Assembly (NCBI RefSeq): GCF_946479755.1 | Contig: NZ_CAMLHC010000003.1 | Coordinates: forward strand, 186,001-250,000 | DNA from: an uncultured Chitinophaga sp. | Lineage (GTDB): Bacteria > Bacteroidota > Bacteroidia > Chitinophagales > Chitinophagaceae | DNA: 64,000 nucleotides | Direction: 5' to 3' | Shown here: positions 35,372-44,138 of the stretch, one piece after another | Position numbering within the stretch: position 1 is the stretch's first letter | How the letters are laid out: each line of letters begins with the position of its first letter | Translations under genes and position numbers: made by a program | Notes under the pieces: generated by a model | Seen by the model: only the letters and a program-made list of their open reading frames with translations | What the model was told of the DNA's origin: nothing | The model's database searches: none

Positions 35372-36334
35372 ATGAAAGCAGTTGTTATCGAAAATTATGG
35401 AGGACCGGAAGTCCTTCAGTTAAAAGAAGTGCCCACTCCTGCTATAACAGGTCCTTCCCAGGTGCTGATAAAGGTAAAGGCTACCTCGGTCAATCCGCTC
35501 GACTACCAGGTGAGGCGGGGGGATTACGCTTCGCTGTTTAATTTGCCTATTATCACTGGTCATGATGTTGCTGGGGATGTTATCGCAGTAGGGGAAGACG
35601 TGAAGAAGTGGCAGCCCGGCGATAAAGTCTGTTACTCCCCGCGTTTTGGTGGTTCCGGTAGCTATGCGGGATATCACCTTACCGATGAGTCCTCACTGAC
35701 CAGGATGCCCGGTCATCTTGACTACGCGGAAGCTGCTGCTGTGCCGCTTGTGGGAGGAACCGTATGGGAAATGCTGGTGGTACGGGCGCAACTGAAAAAA
35801 GGGGATACGGTTCTCATTCTTGGCGGCGCCGGCGGCGTTGGAACATTAGCCATACAGGTGGCAAAATCCCTGGGGGCATTCGTGTACACAACAGGGCAGC
35901 GGGTCTTACAGGAGCAACTGCACCATCTTGGAGCAGATGTGGTTATTGACCATCACAGGAAAAACTACATCGAAGAAATACAGGTGCACACGAAGGGAAA
36001 AGGGGTTGACGTGATTATTGATACCGTAGGCGGCAGCACCCTCTCGGACAGCCCGCGTGCCCTGGCAAACTACGGTAAAGTCGTGACGCTGGTGGATATT
36101 GCCCAGCCACAGAACCTGATCGACGCCTGGGAACGAAATGCTACTTACCATTTCGTTTTTACCCGGCAAAGCAGGGATGAGCTTCATCATATTACAGGGT
36201 TAATGGAAGCGGGAAAGGTAAAGCCGGTGATAGATAGTATCTATCCGGTAGAAGACGTCCAAAAGGCCCATCAAAGAATAGAGGATACCAAACGGGACAG
36301 ACCTTTATTGGGCAAAATCGTACTGTCGCTGTAA
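35372..36334 (+). CDS. Zinc-independent quinone oxidoreductase-like MDR protein
   Basis: A 320-residue NADP-dependent enzyme of the medium-chain dehydrogenase/reductase family. It starts MKAVVIENYGGPEVLQLKEVP, has SVNPLDYQVRRGDY, the GHDVAGDVIAVGEDV block and the nucleotide-binding loop LILGGAGGVGTLAIQVAKSLG (~145-165, longer than 20 here only as a span). The Cys ligands of zinc-dependent members are absent. It probably reduces quinones or reactive carbonyls. It likely forms a regulon with the ArsR gene just upstream. Confidence 0.92.
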   Translation: MKAVVIENYGGPEVLQLKEVPTPAITGPSQVLIKVKATSVNPLDYQVRRGDYASLFNLPIITGHDVAGDVIAVGEDVKKWQPGDKVCYSPRFGGSGSYAGYHLTDESSLTRMPGHLDYAEAAAVPLVGGTVWEMLVVRAQLKKGDTVLILGGAGGVGTLAIQVAKSLGAFVYTTGQRVLQEQLHHLGADVVIDHHRKNYIEEIQVHTKGKGVDVIIDTVGGSTLSDSPRALANYGKVVTLVDIAQPQNLIDAWERNATYHFVFTRQSRDELHHITGLMEAGKVKPVIDSIYPVEDVQKAHQRIEDTKRDRPLLGKIVLSL

Positions 36335-36403
36335 AACCGGCGAGGGCACCTTTGCAGACACCCTCTTTTTAGGCAACGGGCTATAAATATTGAAAATTGT
36401 TAT

Positions 36404-36411
36404 TATGTTTG
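36404..36411 (+). promoter_or_regulatory. -7 box of the third tRNA-like gene
   Basis: TATGTTTG matches TAnnTTTG exactly and ends 9 bp before the tRNA-like gene at 36421, placing the transcript start right at it. The following GCGCCCG also occurs before the tRNA-like gene at 34632. A -33 TTTG at the usual distance was not found. Confidence 0.5.
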
Positions 36412-36420
36412 CGCCCGTGA

Positions 36421-36492
36421 CGGACCGTGGCTCAATTGGAGGAGCGCCTGCTCTGCAAGCAGGAGGCGGGAGTTCGATTCTCCCCGGTCCTG
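36421..36492 (+). tRNA. Atypical tRNA-like gene (Ala TGC-like)
   Basis: A 72-nt cloverleaf: acceptor CGGACCG with CGGTCCT (first pair C-T mismatched, six good pairs), U8, D-stem GCTC/GAGC, anticodon stem CCTGC/GCAGG, loop TCTGCAA giving anticodon TGC (Ala) but with C at position 33, and T-stem GGGAG/CTCCC with loop TTCGATT. It has the best stems of the three and could be a working tRNA-Ala with an odd base 33; no CCA tail is encoded. It lies 86 bp after the oxidoreductase gene. Confidence 0.6.
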
Positions 36493-36511
36493 TCACATTT
36501 TCTGCTCTCCG

Positions 36512-37537
36512 CTAACGATACACACTCTTTATCGCTTTACTGTCCGGATGTACAAAATCGCCGGTGGATGCCGGGAAATCTTTCATCGCTGAAAGGTGCA
36601 GCGGCAAATTACCTTTGGCGCCCAACGCCTTGGTGGAAGGGGCATAGCCCAGGTCTATCCATTTCAGGTAAGGCCGGGCCGACAGCAGGTCATGGAGCAG
36701 TTGCATGCCTTCAGCCTCAATACCGCAGCTGGACAGGCTCAGCTGTTCCAATGTGGTGTTTTGCTGTAGCCCGCGTACCAGGTGCGCCACGCCTTTATCG
36801 CCGATATTGTTCACGCTCAGGAAAAGTGATTTCAGGTGTTTGTTGGCGATCAGCATATCGCTGACGGGTATCATCATGTCGGCGGTCAGGTAATTGCCGC
36901 TCAGGTACAGCCGCTCTACTGTCCTGTTTTCTTTCAGATATTCCAGCAGTGTCAGGAAACCTTCGCCGGCACAGGTATTCACCAGGTCCAGCGTGCGCAG
37001 ATGCGGGTTTTGTTGCAGCAGCTGTACGATGTTTTTCATGCTCTGGCTACCGATAGGGTTTCTTTTGAGCCACATGCTTTTAACGGACTGGTTCCCGCCA
37101 AGGGCCTCACAGAGCGCTGCTGCGCCTGCCTGCTCTATATAGTTACAGCCAAGGTATACGGTTTCTATCGTATGGTTGACAGACACCAGGTCTGCCACGG
37201 CCTTTGCGCCGGGATTGCCAAACGCATTGGTGCCCATCAGGATATGTTTGATCTGTGTATTCTGCCGCAGCGCGGCAGCCACCAGTTGTACTCCCTCCAC
37301 GCCCAGCTGCTGTTTGCACATGTCCAGCCGCCCGTCTGTAGTAACCGTGCCTACCGGAAACACCAGGTTGGTAACGGGAAGCGGCTGATTATTTTCGAGG
37401 TAGGACAGCACAGGGTCCAGGTCGCTCCGGTGGAAAGGAAACGTGTCTTTCACATAATCAACGGGACAGACAACGGGATGATTCTGCATATCTTTTCTTT
37501 TACGGGTGGTGATCGGAATAATTTTTTTACCAGGCAT
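36512..37537 (-). CDS. Leucine-rich-repeat protein (ribonuclease-inhibitor type)
   Basis: A 341-residue protein made of about nine LRRs of the long, ribonuclease-inhibitor/NLR kind, such as LGVEGVQLVAAALRQNTQIKH, NHTIETVYLGCNYIEQAGA, NRTVERLYLSGNYLTAD and NTTLEQLSLSSCGIEAEG. No signal peptide, so probably a cytoplasmic binding scaffold. The frame overlaps the end of the upstream SDR-like gene by 11 bp; Met at residue 17 (37489) is an alternative start. The C-terminus carries DFPASTGDFVHPDSK. Such repeats are more usual in eukaryotes. Confidence 0.8.
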   Translation of the reverse strand: MPGKKIIPITTRKRKDMQNHPVVCPVDYVKDTFPFHRSDLDPVLSYLENNQPLPVTNLVFPVGTVTTDGRLDMCKQQLGVEGVQLVAAALRQNTQIKHILMGTNAFGNPGAKAVADLVSVNHTIETVYLGCNYIEQAGAAALCEALGGNQSVKSMWLKRNPIGSQSMKNIVQLLQQNPHLRTLDLVNTCAGEGFLTLLEYLKENRTVERLYLSGNYLTADMMIPVSDMLIANKHLKSLFLSVNNIGDKGVAHLVRGLQQNTTLEQLSLSSCGIEAEGMQLLHDLLSARPYLKWIDLGYAPSTKALGAKGNLPLHLSAMKDFPASTGDFVHPDSKAIKSVYR

Positions 37538-38993
37538 AAGGCTGGTAGTCTTTCAGGAAATGCCCGAACAACGGTACGTCCGGGCTGGCAAGGCCGGACA
37601 CGATAGGATCGTAGATGCGCGCCATGCCGTCGGTTTCATCCAGCGGCGGCACAAAACCGTCTTCTTCGTAGAGCCGTTCTTTTTTAGGATGCGGATTTTC
37701 CTGGGTGATCCAGCCGGTGTCCACGCTGTTCATATAAATGCCATCCAGCGCGTAATCCTGTGCGGACGTGCGCGTCATCATGTTCAGTGCGGCTTTGGCC
37801 ATATTGGTATGCGGGTGGTACGGCGTTTTGGAGCCCCGGTTGAACTGCCCCTCCATGGCCGATACATTGACGATAAACCGGCGCGGGAACGGCGATTGTT
37901 TCAGCAGTGCTTTCAGCTGGCTATTGAGCATAAAGGGAGCGGTAACATTCACCAGTTGTGTCTCCAGCATTTCCCCCGGCGGTACTTCATCCAGCCGTAA
38001 CGTCCAGCTGTTGCTGGCCCGGAGGTCTACCTGCTGCCGGTCTTTATCGTACAGTCCGGCCGGAAAAGACTGGTGTATTTCGGCGGGCAACAGTTGTTGC
38101 TCCCAGGCATCGCCAAGGTAGCGGAAGGGCGGGGCAGGGGCGAGACATGGCTGTACTGCCGCGGGTAATGCTTCCAGCGGTGCTTCTTCCCCCGCAAAAA
38201 GATGCTGGTAAAAAGCTGCCGGCCTTTTGACTGTCTGCGCCGCATTGTGTATCAGGATGTCCAGATGGGTTTCTTCAGCGTACAGCTGCTGTATGAACTG
38301 CTGTACCTGGCCGGGGCTGCGCAGGTCCAGCGCTACTATCTTCAGCCGGTGGCTCCATTCTGAAAAATCTTTTTCTTCGCTGAAACGCAGCGCGCAGTCT
38401 TTGGCAAAGCGGGTGGTCACCCACACCCGGGCGCCGTCGCGCAGCAGCCGCAGGGCGGTGAGGTAACCTATTTTGATACGGCCGCCGGTGACTACGGCCA
38501 CGCGCCCACGAAGATCGGCGCGCTGCAGCCGCTTGCTGTAGTTGAGCTCCGCACAGGAAGGGCATAACATATGATAGAAGAAATGCACGTGCCGGTAGGG
38601 GGCCTGGCAGGTGTAACAGCGTTGATGGCCGGTCAGCGTCAGCGCTTCATTTTTACCGGCCGGCTGACCGGTATCCGGTAGTTCATATTTTCTGAAAAGC
38701 TGCGTTTGGGAAAGCACTTCTTTTTTATCGTACTGCCGCAACACATCCTGCTTCTGCGACAGCTGCTTCAGCCGCTGCAGGGTCATCCTCACCGGCGGCG
38801 GCGCTACCGCCGTCAGCGCCGCTTCGGCCACCGCCGCTTTGTTGTCTTTCTTGGCACGCTTGTACAGTTTGGTCACCAGCCCTTTTAATATCATGTTGTC
38901 CGGTGACTGGTCCGGGTCGCGTGATAAGACCTGCAGCACTTTAATGCAGGCTTCCCATTCTTCTTGTGTAAATGCTCGCTCCATCTTCTCCAT
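37527..38993 (-). CDS. SDR-family protein with N-terminal helical region and zinc ribbon
   Basis: A 488-residue protein. Residues 1-~115 are helical and charged. A zinc-ribbon-like CYTCQAPY ... LCPSC lies at ~126-147. From ~163 an SDR domain starts with VAVVTGGRIKIGYLTALRLL, where the usual TGxxxGxG has Lys in the sixth place, then LDILIHNAAQTVKRPAAF. The active-site region reads IVNVSAMEGQ then HPHTNMAKAALNMM: the Lys is present but the Tyr four before it is Thr. I recall related SDR proteins in bacteria and eukaryotes with the same motif. It overlaps the LRR gene, so they form an operon. Enzyme activity is uncertain. Confidence 0.8.
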   Translation of the reverse strand: MEKMERAFTQEEWEACIKVLQVLSRDPDQSPDNMILKGLVTKLYKRAKKDNKAAVAEAALTAVAPPPVRMTLQRLKQLSQKQDVLRQYDKKEVLSQTQLFRKYELPDTGQPAGKNEALTLTGHQRCYTCQAPYRHVHFFYHMLCPSCAELNYSKRLQRADLRGRVAVVTGGRIKIGYLTALRLLRDGARVWVTTRFAKDCALRFSEEKDFSEWSHRLKIVALDLRSPGQVQQFIQQLYAEETHLDILIHNAAQTVKRPAAFYQHLFAGEEAPLEALPAAVQPCLAPAPPFRYLGDAWEQQLLPAEIHQSFPAGLYDKDRQQVDLRASNSWTLRLDEVPPGEMLETQLVNVTAPFMLNSQLKALLKQSPFPRRFIVNVSAMEGQFNRGSKTPYHPHTNMAKAALNMMTRTSAQDYALDGIYMNSVDTGWITQENPHPKKERLYEEDGFVPPLDETDGMARIYDPIVSGLASPDVPLFGHFLKDYQPYAW

Positions 38994-39046
38994 GGGTTAA
39001 AAAATAAATTGGATGACTAAAGATAGATCTTATTAATTTATGTTAA

Positions 39047-39054
39047 TATATTTG
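39047..39054 (+). promoter_or_regulatory. -7 promoter box of the lipoprotein at 39080
   Basis: TATATTTG matches TAnnTTTG exactly and lies 25 bp before the ATG, a normal leader length. No clear -33 element was seen. Confidence 0.5.
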
Positions 39055-39079
39055 TGGCTGCACCCTATTTAACGCAACC

Positions 39080-40081
39080 ATGATGATCTCACGTTTCCGA
39101 ATACACTGTACCCGCACTATCTTCGCCTTGCTGGCGGTTATCTCCCTGTGGGGATGTTCCAAGGAATATTCCAGGGAAAGCCCTGTAACAGATCCTGTTG
39201 AGCAACCGGCAGAGATGGCGGCCTACGCCCTCGAACATCAGGGCGGCAGCTGTTCCGACGCTGTGGTGACGGGCGCTTTTAAAGTCGGTACCCCTGTTGC
39301 CGCCGGTGCAAAAATACAGGTAACGGTGCAGGTGGCCATGCCGGGGGCATGGATACTGACAACCGGGAACGTGAACGGGATGGAATTTACCGGCGGCGGC
39401 ACTTTCACCGCTACCGGCAAATATACGATTACACTGATGGGCAGAGGAACGCCTCAACAGGAAGGTTCCTTTATTTTTCCGCTGAAGACCAGCGGATCTT
39501 CCTGTGGCGTCACCGTAAAGGTAGCTGGCGACGGCCCCGAAATACCGACGCCACCGGCAGATTTTTATTACAAAATGACAGCTAACGGGAAAGACTATGT
39601 GCAGGAAGTGACAGCTGCCAGCCAGTACACGCTGGTTTCTCAAAGCACGGGCGGCACAGATGTGTTGCTGGGCACCGGTATCTCCTGGGCAGGCAGCGCC
39701 AGCCTCCCCCCGGGCAAAACAGAGATGATCATCGCCAAGGGTATGCTGGCTAATTTTGACGCCGCAAGCGACCAGCAATTTAAAAGCTTCTTCCAGCCGG
39801 GTAATTACAATTACATGATCATGAACAACCAGACTTTCGGTAATGGTATGCTGCTTAGCTGGACGGATGAAAAAGGCGTGGCCTGGACATCGCTGAACGG
39901 TACCACCGGTCAGCCTACCGGCATATTCACCATCGTGAGCACGGAAGACTGGTCCGGCTACCCGGGATATTACGGCGTAAAAGTAAAGATGACGTTCACC
40001 TGCAAACTCTATAACGAAGCAGGTGGGGAACTGACGATCACCAACGGCGAGATGGTGGGCGGATTTCTCAAAAAAAGATAA
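39080..40081 (+). CDS. Hypothetical lipoprotein with Ig-like repeats
   Basis: A 333-residue lipoprotein with lipobox LLAVISLWGCSKE. The middle part (GAFKVGTPVAAGAKIQVTVQV ... GTFTATGKYTITLMGRGTP) is a beta-sandwich-like Gly/Thr-rich segment with a Cys pair (GGSCSDAVVTG, SSCGVTVKVAG). The second half (DFYYKMTANGKDYVQEV) resembles other Chitinophagaceae surface lipoproteins. No enzyme motif was recognised. The gene is monocistronic and divergent from the SDR/LRR pair. Confidence 0.65.
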   Translation: MMISRFRIHCTRTIFALLAVISLWGCSKEYSRESPVTDPVEQPAEMAAYALEHQGGSCSDAVVTGAFKVGTPVAAGAKIQVTVQVAMPGAWILTTGNVNGMEFTGGGTFTATGKYTITLMGRGTPQQEGSFIFPLKTSGSSCGVTVKVAGDGPEIPTPPADFYYKMTANGKDYVQEVTAASQYTLVSQSTGGTDVLLGTGISWAGSASLPPGKTEMIIAKGMLANFDAASDQQFKSFFQPGNYNYMIMNNQTFGNGMLLSWTDEKGVAWTSLNGTTGQPTGIFTIVSTEDWSGYPGYYGVKVKMTFTCKLYNEAGGELTITNGEMVGGFLKKR

Positions 40082-40153
40082 TCCTATAGACAATCTCTAT
40101 CGCGGCGGCTCCGTGGTTTGTCCTACATTTACAGCCGGTAAATGTTTTGACTC

Positions 40154-40798
40154 ATGGGAATGACAGCTTCACCAACAGGCTATACACGGAAGCAGGAAAT
40201 TGTAAACGGACTGGTACATGCTATTGGCATCGTATTCGGCATCAGCGGGCTTCCGGTACTGACAAGCATCGCTGCCACGCACGGCAACACGCCGGGCATC
40301 GTAGGGGCAGGGATCTACAGTTTTTGTTTTATTTTGCTATTTACCTGCTCGACGATCTATCATATCACCCAGGAGTCGGCCGTCAAAAAAGTATTTCTCA
40401 TCTTCGATCATATCAGCATCTATTTCCTGATTGCCGGTACCTATACGCCTTTTCTGCTGGTGTATATGAACGACGCCTTCGGGATCTCGCTGTTGTCGGT
40501 CCTGTGGGGCCTTACGGCAGTCGGCATCCTGTTTAAGGTATTCTTCACGGGCCGGTTCGACATCATCTCCACGCTCATCTACCTGGTAATGGGCTGGATA
40601 CTGGTGGTAGGCGGCAAACGTTTCTTCACTGACCTGCCGCTGTCGGTCATCGTTATGTTGTGTGTGGGCGGTGGTTTATATACCATTGGCGTGATTTTCT
40701 ACCTGTGGGACCGGTATAAATACACCCACGCCCTCTGGCATCTGCTGGTTCTTTCAGGGGCGGTATGTCATTATGTAGCCATTTTGTTATCCATGTAA
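40154..40798 (+). CDS. Hemolysin III / PAQR-family membrane protein
   Basis: A 214-residue protein with seven predicted membrane helices. Signature residues fit the HlyIII/PAQR family: TRKQEIVNGLVHAIG at the start, TCSTIYHIT, FDHISIYFLIAGTYTPF and HALWHLLVLSGAVCHYVAI near the end; the His and Asp positions match the zinc-binding hydrolase core of PAQR proteins. Bacterial members are linked with membrane fluidity. The next gene starts 12 bp after the stop. Confidence 0.93.
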   Translation: MGMTASPTGYTRKQEIVNGLVHAIGIVFGISGLPVLTSIAATHGNTPGIVGAGIYSFCFILLFTCSTIYHITQESAVKKVFLIFDHISIYFLIAGTYTPFLLVYMNDAFGISLLSVLWGLTAVGILFKVFFTGRFDIISTLIYLVMGWILVVGGKRFFTDLPLSVIVMLCVGGGLYTIGVIFYLWDRYKYTHALWHLLVLSGAVCHYVAILLSM

Positions 40799-40810
40799 AA
40801 TATTGTAGCC

Positions 40811-41665
40811 TTGACGATTGAACAGTATAAGGAGTTAATCCGCGAATTCGAACTTTCGGAGGTAGCCGATTATGTATTGTCCGCTGCCCGTCCCATTGTT
40901 AATTTCAAACGGGCAGTAAAGGAAAATTATCAGCACCCCGGTAACTCCCGCGTAGGTGGCGATCCCGACCTGCCGGCCGGTTTTGTGTGGCCGTTAACGG
41001 AAACAGGAACACCGATGACGTTCATCGCGCAGCTGGACCTCGACACCATTCATCCGCTGGAAGCAGCACAACTGTTGCCCTCCACAGGAGTCCTGTATTT
41101 TTTTATGGGCGACCTGGAAACGGCCAGAAACATCCCTCACAAAGTGATCTATGTGGCTGACAAAACAGGGCTGCAGCGCACACCGCCCCCTGCGGTTACC
41201 ATCCTGGAGGAGGAAGGGCGGTTCAACGGATACGGTATGGAGCCTGTTGCGGCGCTGATGCCGCCCAACTACGCTTATGCCGACTATGAGGTGCTCTCCG
41301 ACGATGAAGGAGACGCGATGGACGACCTCTGCTCGGAACTGACAGACGGCGTGGCCCGCATAGGCGGCTACCCCGACGGGCAGCATGATGATCACAATAT
41401 AGAAGCGGCCATGTACCTCGTTGTTGGCCAACCATACGACTACTCTCCTAAAAATGCGCGCAACGCCCTGTTGAAACACTTTAAAGGTGATCAGCAGGCA
41501 GCGGAAGCGGCAGAAAAGGATATGACGCTGCTGCTCCAGGTGGACTCTGACCAGGAAGTGGGCTTCTGCTGGGGAGATGCCGGCTGCCTTCAGTTTATGA
41601 TGGATAAAAAAGCACTGCTCGCCCGGGCGTTTGATCACACATATCTCTCGTTGTACAGCTCCTAA
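40811..41665 (+). CDS. DUF1963 (YwqG-like) family protein
   Basis: A 284-residue cytoplasmic protein. RVGGDPDLPAGFVWP and MTFIAQLDLDTIHP are DUF1963/YwqG hallmarks, as are GVLYFFMGD, and near the end VDSDQEVGFCWGDAGCLQFMM. Function unknown. The start is TTG at 40811; no ATG fits the family start, so a non-ATG start is likely. It follows hemolysin III by 12 bp. Confidence 0.88.
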   Translation: MTIEQYKELIREFELSEVADYVLSAARPIVNFKRAVKENYQHPGNSRVGGDPDLPAGFVWPLTETGTPMTFIAQLDLDTIHPLEAAQLLPSTGVLYFFMGDLETARNIPHKVIYVADKTGLQRTPPPAVTILEEEGRFNGYGMEPVAALMPPNYAYADYEVLSDDEGDAMDDLCSELTDGVARIGGYPDGQHDDHNIEAAMYLVVGQPYDYSPKNARNALLKHFKGDQQAAEAAEKDMTLLLQVDSDQEVGFCWGDAGCLQFMMDKKALLARAFDHTYLSLYSS

Positions 41666-41697
41666 ACTGTAATGACATAATTACAACTGATTTCGCT

Positions 41698-43602
41698 ATG
41701 TCATATTTCGATAACCTCTTTCAGCTGCTACGGCAGGAAAGGGAGGAAGATAAACAATCCTGGCTCCGCCAGACAGCCAGTTCATCCGCAGCAGAGCGCA
41801 GGGCGAACGGTCTTGCCTGGTACCCGGTGGCCATCAGGGGCACAGAAATGAGCCGCGGCGACTATCTCACCGTGGAAGTGGAACGCACTACCCACCAGGA
41901 TATCACCCACCAGTTGCGTTTCGGTGTATCTGCGGTATTGTTTTCCAATCACGATCCGCTACAGGACAGAGTGGAAGGCACCGTTACCTTCCAGGGAGGC
42001 AACCGCCTGAAGCTGACATTGCGCACGGACGAGCTGCCGGAATGGGCTGACAACGGTAAGCTGGGCATTGACCTGCTCTTCGATGACAACAGTTATGACG
42101 AGATGCAGCAGGCGCTGAAACAAGCGGCTGCCCTGGCAGACAAGCCGGAAGGGCATCTCGTGAAAATCCTCACCGGTGAAAGAAAACCCTCCTTTGATAC
42201 CACTACGCCACCGGTAACACTGCCGGGACTGAATACCGTACAACAGGAAGCCGTCAATAGAATTTTGTCGGCCAACGAGCTGGCGGTCGTGCACGGTCCT
42301 CCGGGCACCGGCAAAACTACCACGCTGGTACAGGCCATCAAGGCACTGATCAGAAAAGACCAGGAGAAAATACTGGTGGTGGCGCCCAGTAACGCCGCCG
42401 TAGACCTGCTCAGTGAAAAACTGGCGGACGAAGGACTCAATGTGCTGCGTGTGGGCAACCCTGCCCGTGTGTCAGAGCGACTGTCGTCGCTCACGCTCGA
42501 CAGCAAAATGTCTGAACACGCCAGCATGAAGGAAGTGAAACGCCTGAAGAAACAAGCCAGCGAGTTTAAAAACATGGCGCATAAATACAAGCGTAACTTC
42601 GGCAAGGCGGAAAGGGAACAACGCAAAGCCCTCTTTGATGAAGCGCATAAAATCATGAAAGAGGTGGATAAGACGGAGCAGTACATTACAGACGACCTGA
42701 TTGCCAAAGCACAGGTGATCACCGCTACGCTCGTCGGCGCCAACCACTACACGGTACGGAACGTGCGTTATAAAACCGTCGTGATCGATGAAGCGGGTCA
42801 GGCGCTGGAACCCGCCTGCTGGATACCCATCATTAAAGCGCAGAAGGTCATCTTCGCCGGTGACCACTGCCAGCTGCCACCGACTATCAAATCGGCCGAA
42901 GCGGCGCGTCAGGGACTGAGCAACACGCTCCTGGAAAAGAGTGTGGCCCTGCATCCGGAAGCGGTGGTGCTGCTGGAGGAACAGTACCGCATGAACGAAA
43001 TGATCATGGGGTATGCCTCGGCCGTTTTTTACGATAACAAACTAAAGGCCCATCATACGGTGGCCGGCCGTCGCCTTTTTGCAGACGATATGCCGCTGGC
43101 TTTCGTCGATACCGCCGGCTGCGGCTTCGATGAAAAAGCCGAAGGCACCAGCACTTCCAACCCGGAAGAAGCGTCCTTCCTGTTCCGTCATCTGCTGCAA
43201 CTGGTGGCAGCGCTGAAAGCGCAACCGGGCAATGATACCTTCCCGGAAATTGCCATCATCTCCCCCTACAAACAACAGGTATACCTGTTGCAGGAACAGC
43301 TGCAGCATGCTGCAGAACTGCAACCACATGCCGCCAGCATTTCCGTGAATACGATCGACAGCTTCCAGGGACAGGAGCGGGATGTAGTGTACATCAGCAT
43401 GACCCGCAGCAATGCCGATAACAACATCGGCTTCCTCTCCGATATACGCCGCATGAATGTGGCCATGACCAGGGCCAGGAAAAAGTTGGTCGTGGTAGGA
43501 GATAGCGCCACCTTATCACAATTACCGTTCTACGCGGGCTTTATCGCCTACGCGGAAACGCAGAACGCGTACCAGAGCGCCTGGGAATTTATGGACTTAT
43601 AA
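41698..43602 (+). CDS. Superfamily 1 DNA/RNA helicase (IGHMBP2/Upf1-like)
   Basis: A 634-residue helicase. Walker A GPPGTGKTTTL near residue 201, VVAPSNAAVDLLSEKLADEG (Ia), VVIDEAGQALEPA (DEAG, ~363), IFAGDHCQLPPT (III), EEQYRMNEMIM (IV), NTIDSFQGQERDVVYISM (V, ~554) and MNVAMTRARKKLVVVGD (VI). An N-terminal beta-barrel region (GDYLTVEVERT) and a Lys-rich coiled insertion (residues ~275-325) fit the Upf1/IGHMBP2 class, which unwinds 5' to 3'. It begins 32 bp after DUF1963 and ends 9 bp before DinB. Confidence 0.95.
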   Translation: MSYFDNLFQLLRQEREEDKQSWLRQTASSSAAERRANGLAWYPVAIRGTEMSRGDYLTVEVERTTHQDITHQLRFGVSAVLFSNHDPLQDRVEGTVTFQGGNRLKLTLRTDELPEWADNGKLGIDLLFDDNSYDEMQQALKQAAALADKPEGHLVKILTGERKPSFDTTTPPVTLPGLNTVQQEAVNRILSANELAVVHGPPGTGKTTTLVQAIKALIRKDQEKILVVAPSNAAVDLLSEKLADEGLNVLRVGNPARVSERLSSLTLDSKMSEHASMKEVKRLKKQASEFKNMAHKYKRNFGKAEREQRKALFDEAHKIMKEVDKTEQYITDDLIAKAQVITATLVGANHYTVRNVRYKTVVIDEAGQALEPACWIPIIKAQKVIFAGDHCQLPPTIKSAEAARQGLSNTLLEKSVALHPEAVVLLEEQYRMNEMIMGYASAVFYDNKLKAHHTVAGRRLFADDMPLAFVDTAGCGFDEKAEGTSTSNPEEASFLFRHLLQLVAALKAQPGNDTFPEIAIISPYKQQVYLLQEQLQHAAELQPHAASISVNTIDSFQGQERDVVYISMTRSNADNNIGFLSDIRRMNVAMTRARKKLVVVGDSATLSQLPFYAGFIAYAETQNAYQSAWEFMDL

Positions 43603-43611
43603 ACTAACTAT

Positions 43612-44055
43612 ATGATCACAGCAAGTCTTGACCGTTGGGAACACCTGTGTAATATCATCCCGTCCCTGTTAAAAAATATCAGTGAAGAAGATTTCGCTTT
43701 TAAACCCCTTCCCACGAAGTGGAGCAAAAAAGAAATACTGGGCCACCTGATAGACAGCGCCGCCAATAATCACCAGCGTTTTGTGCGCGTACAGTTTGAA
43801 GAAACACCCCGCATAGCGTATAATCAGAATGAATGGAACCGCTATAGTTACCATCAGCTCCAGTCCGCCCGCCAGCTGACAGACAGCTGGGAAAGTATGA
43901 ACCGGTTGCTGTTGGGCATTGCCCGTCATATACCGGAGGAGGCTTTGCAGCGCAGCAGTTATGCAGGCGGCCCGGAACCGGTCACCCTGGCTTTTCTGAT
44001 AGATGACTATGTGGTACACCTGGAGCATCACTTGCGGCAGTTGGTGTCTTACTAG
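43612..44055 (+). CDS. DinB-family putative metalloenzyme
   Basis: A 147-residue four-helix protein of the DinB superfamily. The His ligands are in WSKKEILGHLIDSAANNH and in the final helix VVHLEHHLRQL. Members bind a divalent metal; some are bacillithiol or mycothiol S-transferases. It follows the helicase by 9 bp on the same strand, so the two probably share a transcript. Confidence 0.9.
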   Translation: MITASLDRWEHLCNIIPSLLKNISEEDFAFKPLPTKWSKKEILGHLIDSAANNHQRFVRVQFEETPRIAYNQNEWNRYSYHQLQSARQLTDSWESMNRLLLGIARHIPEEALQRSSYAGGPEPVTLAFLIDDYVVHLEHHLRQLVSY

Positions 44056-44138
44056 ATAATTTTTGTAAAAAATAACGGCCACGCAAGAACGCTAACAGCG
44101 GATTAACGGTATATTTAAGTAGCCAAACTTCCCTATGC

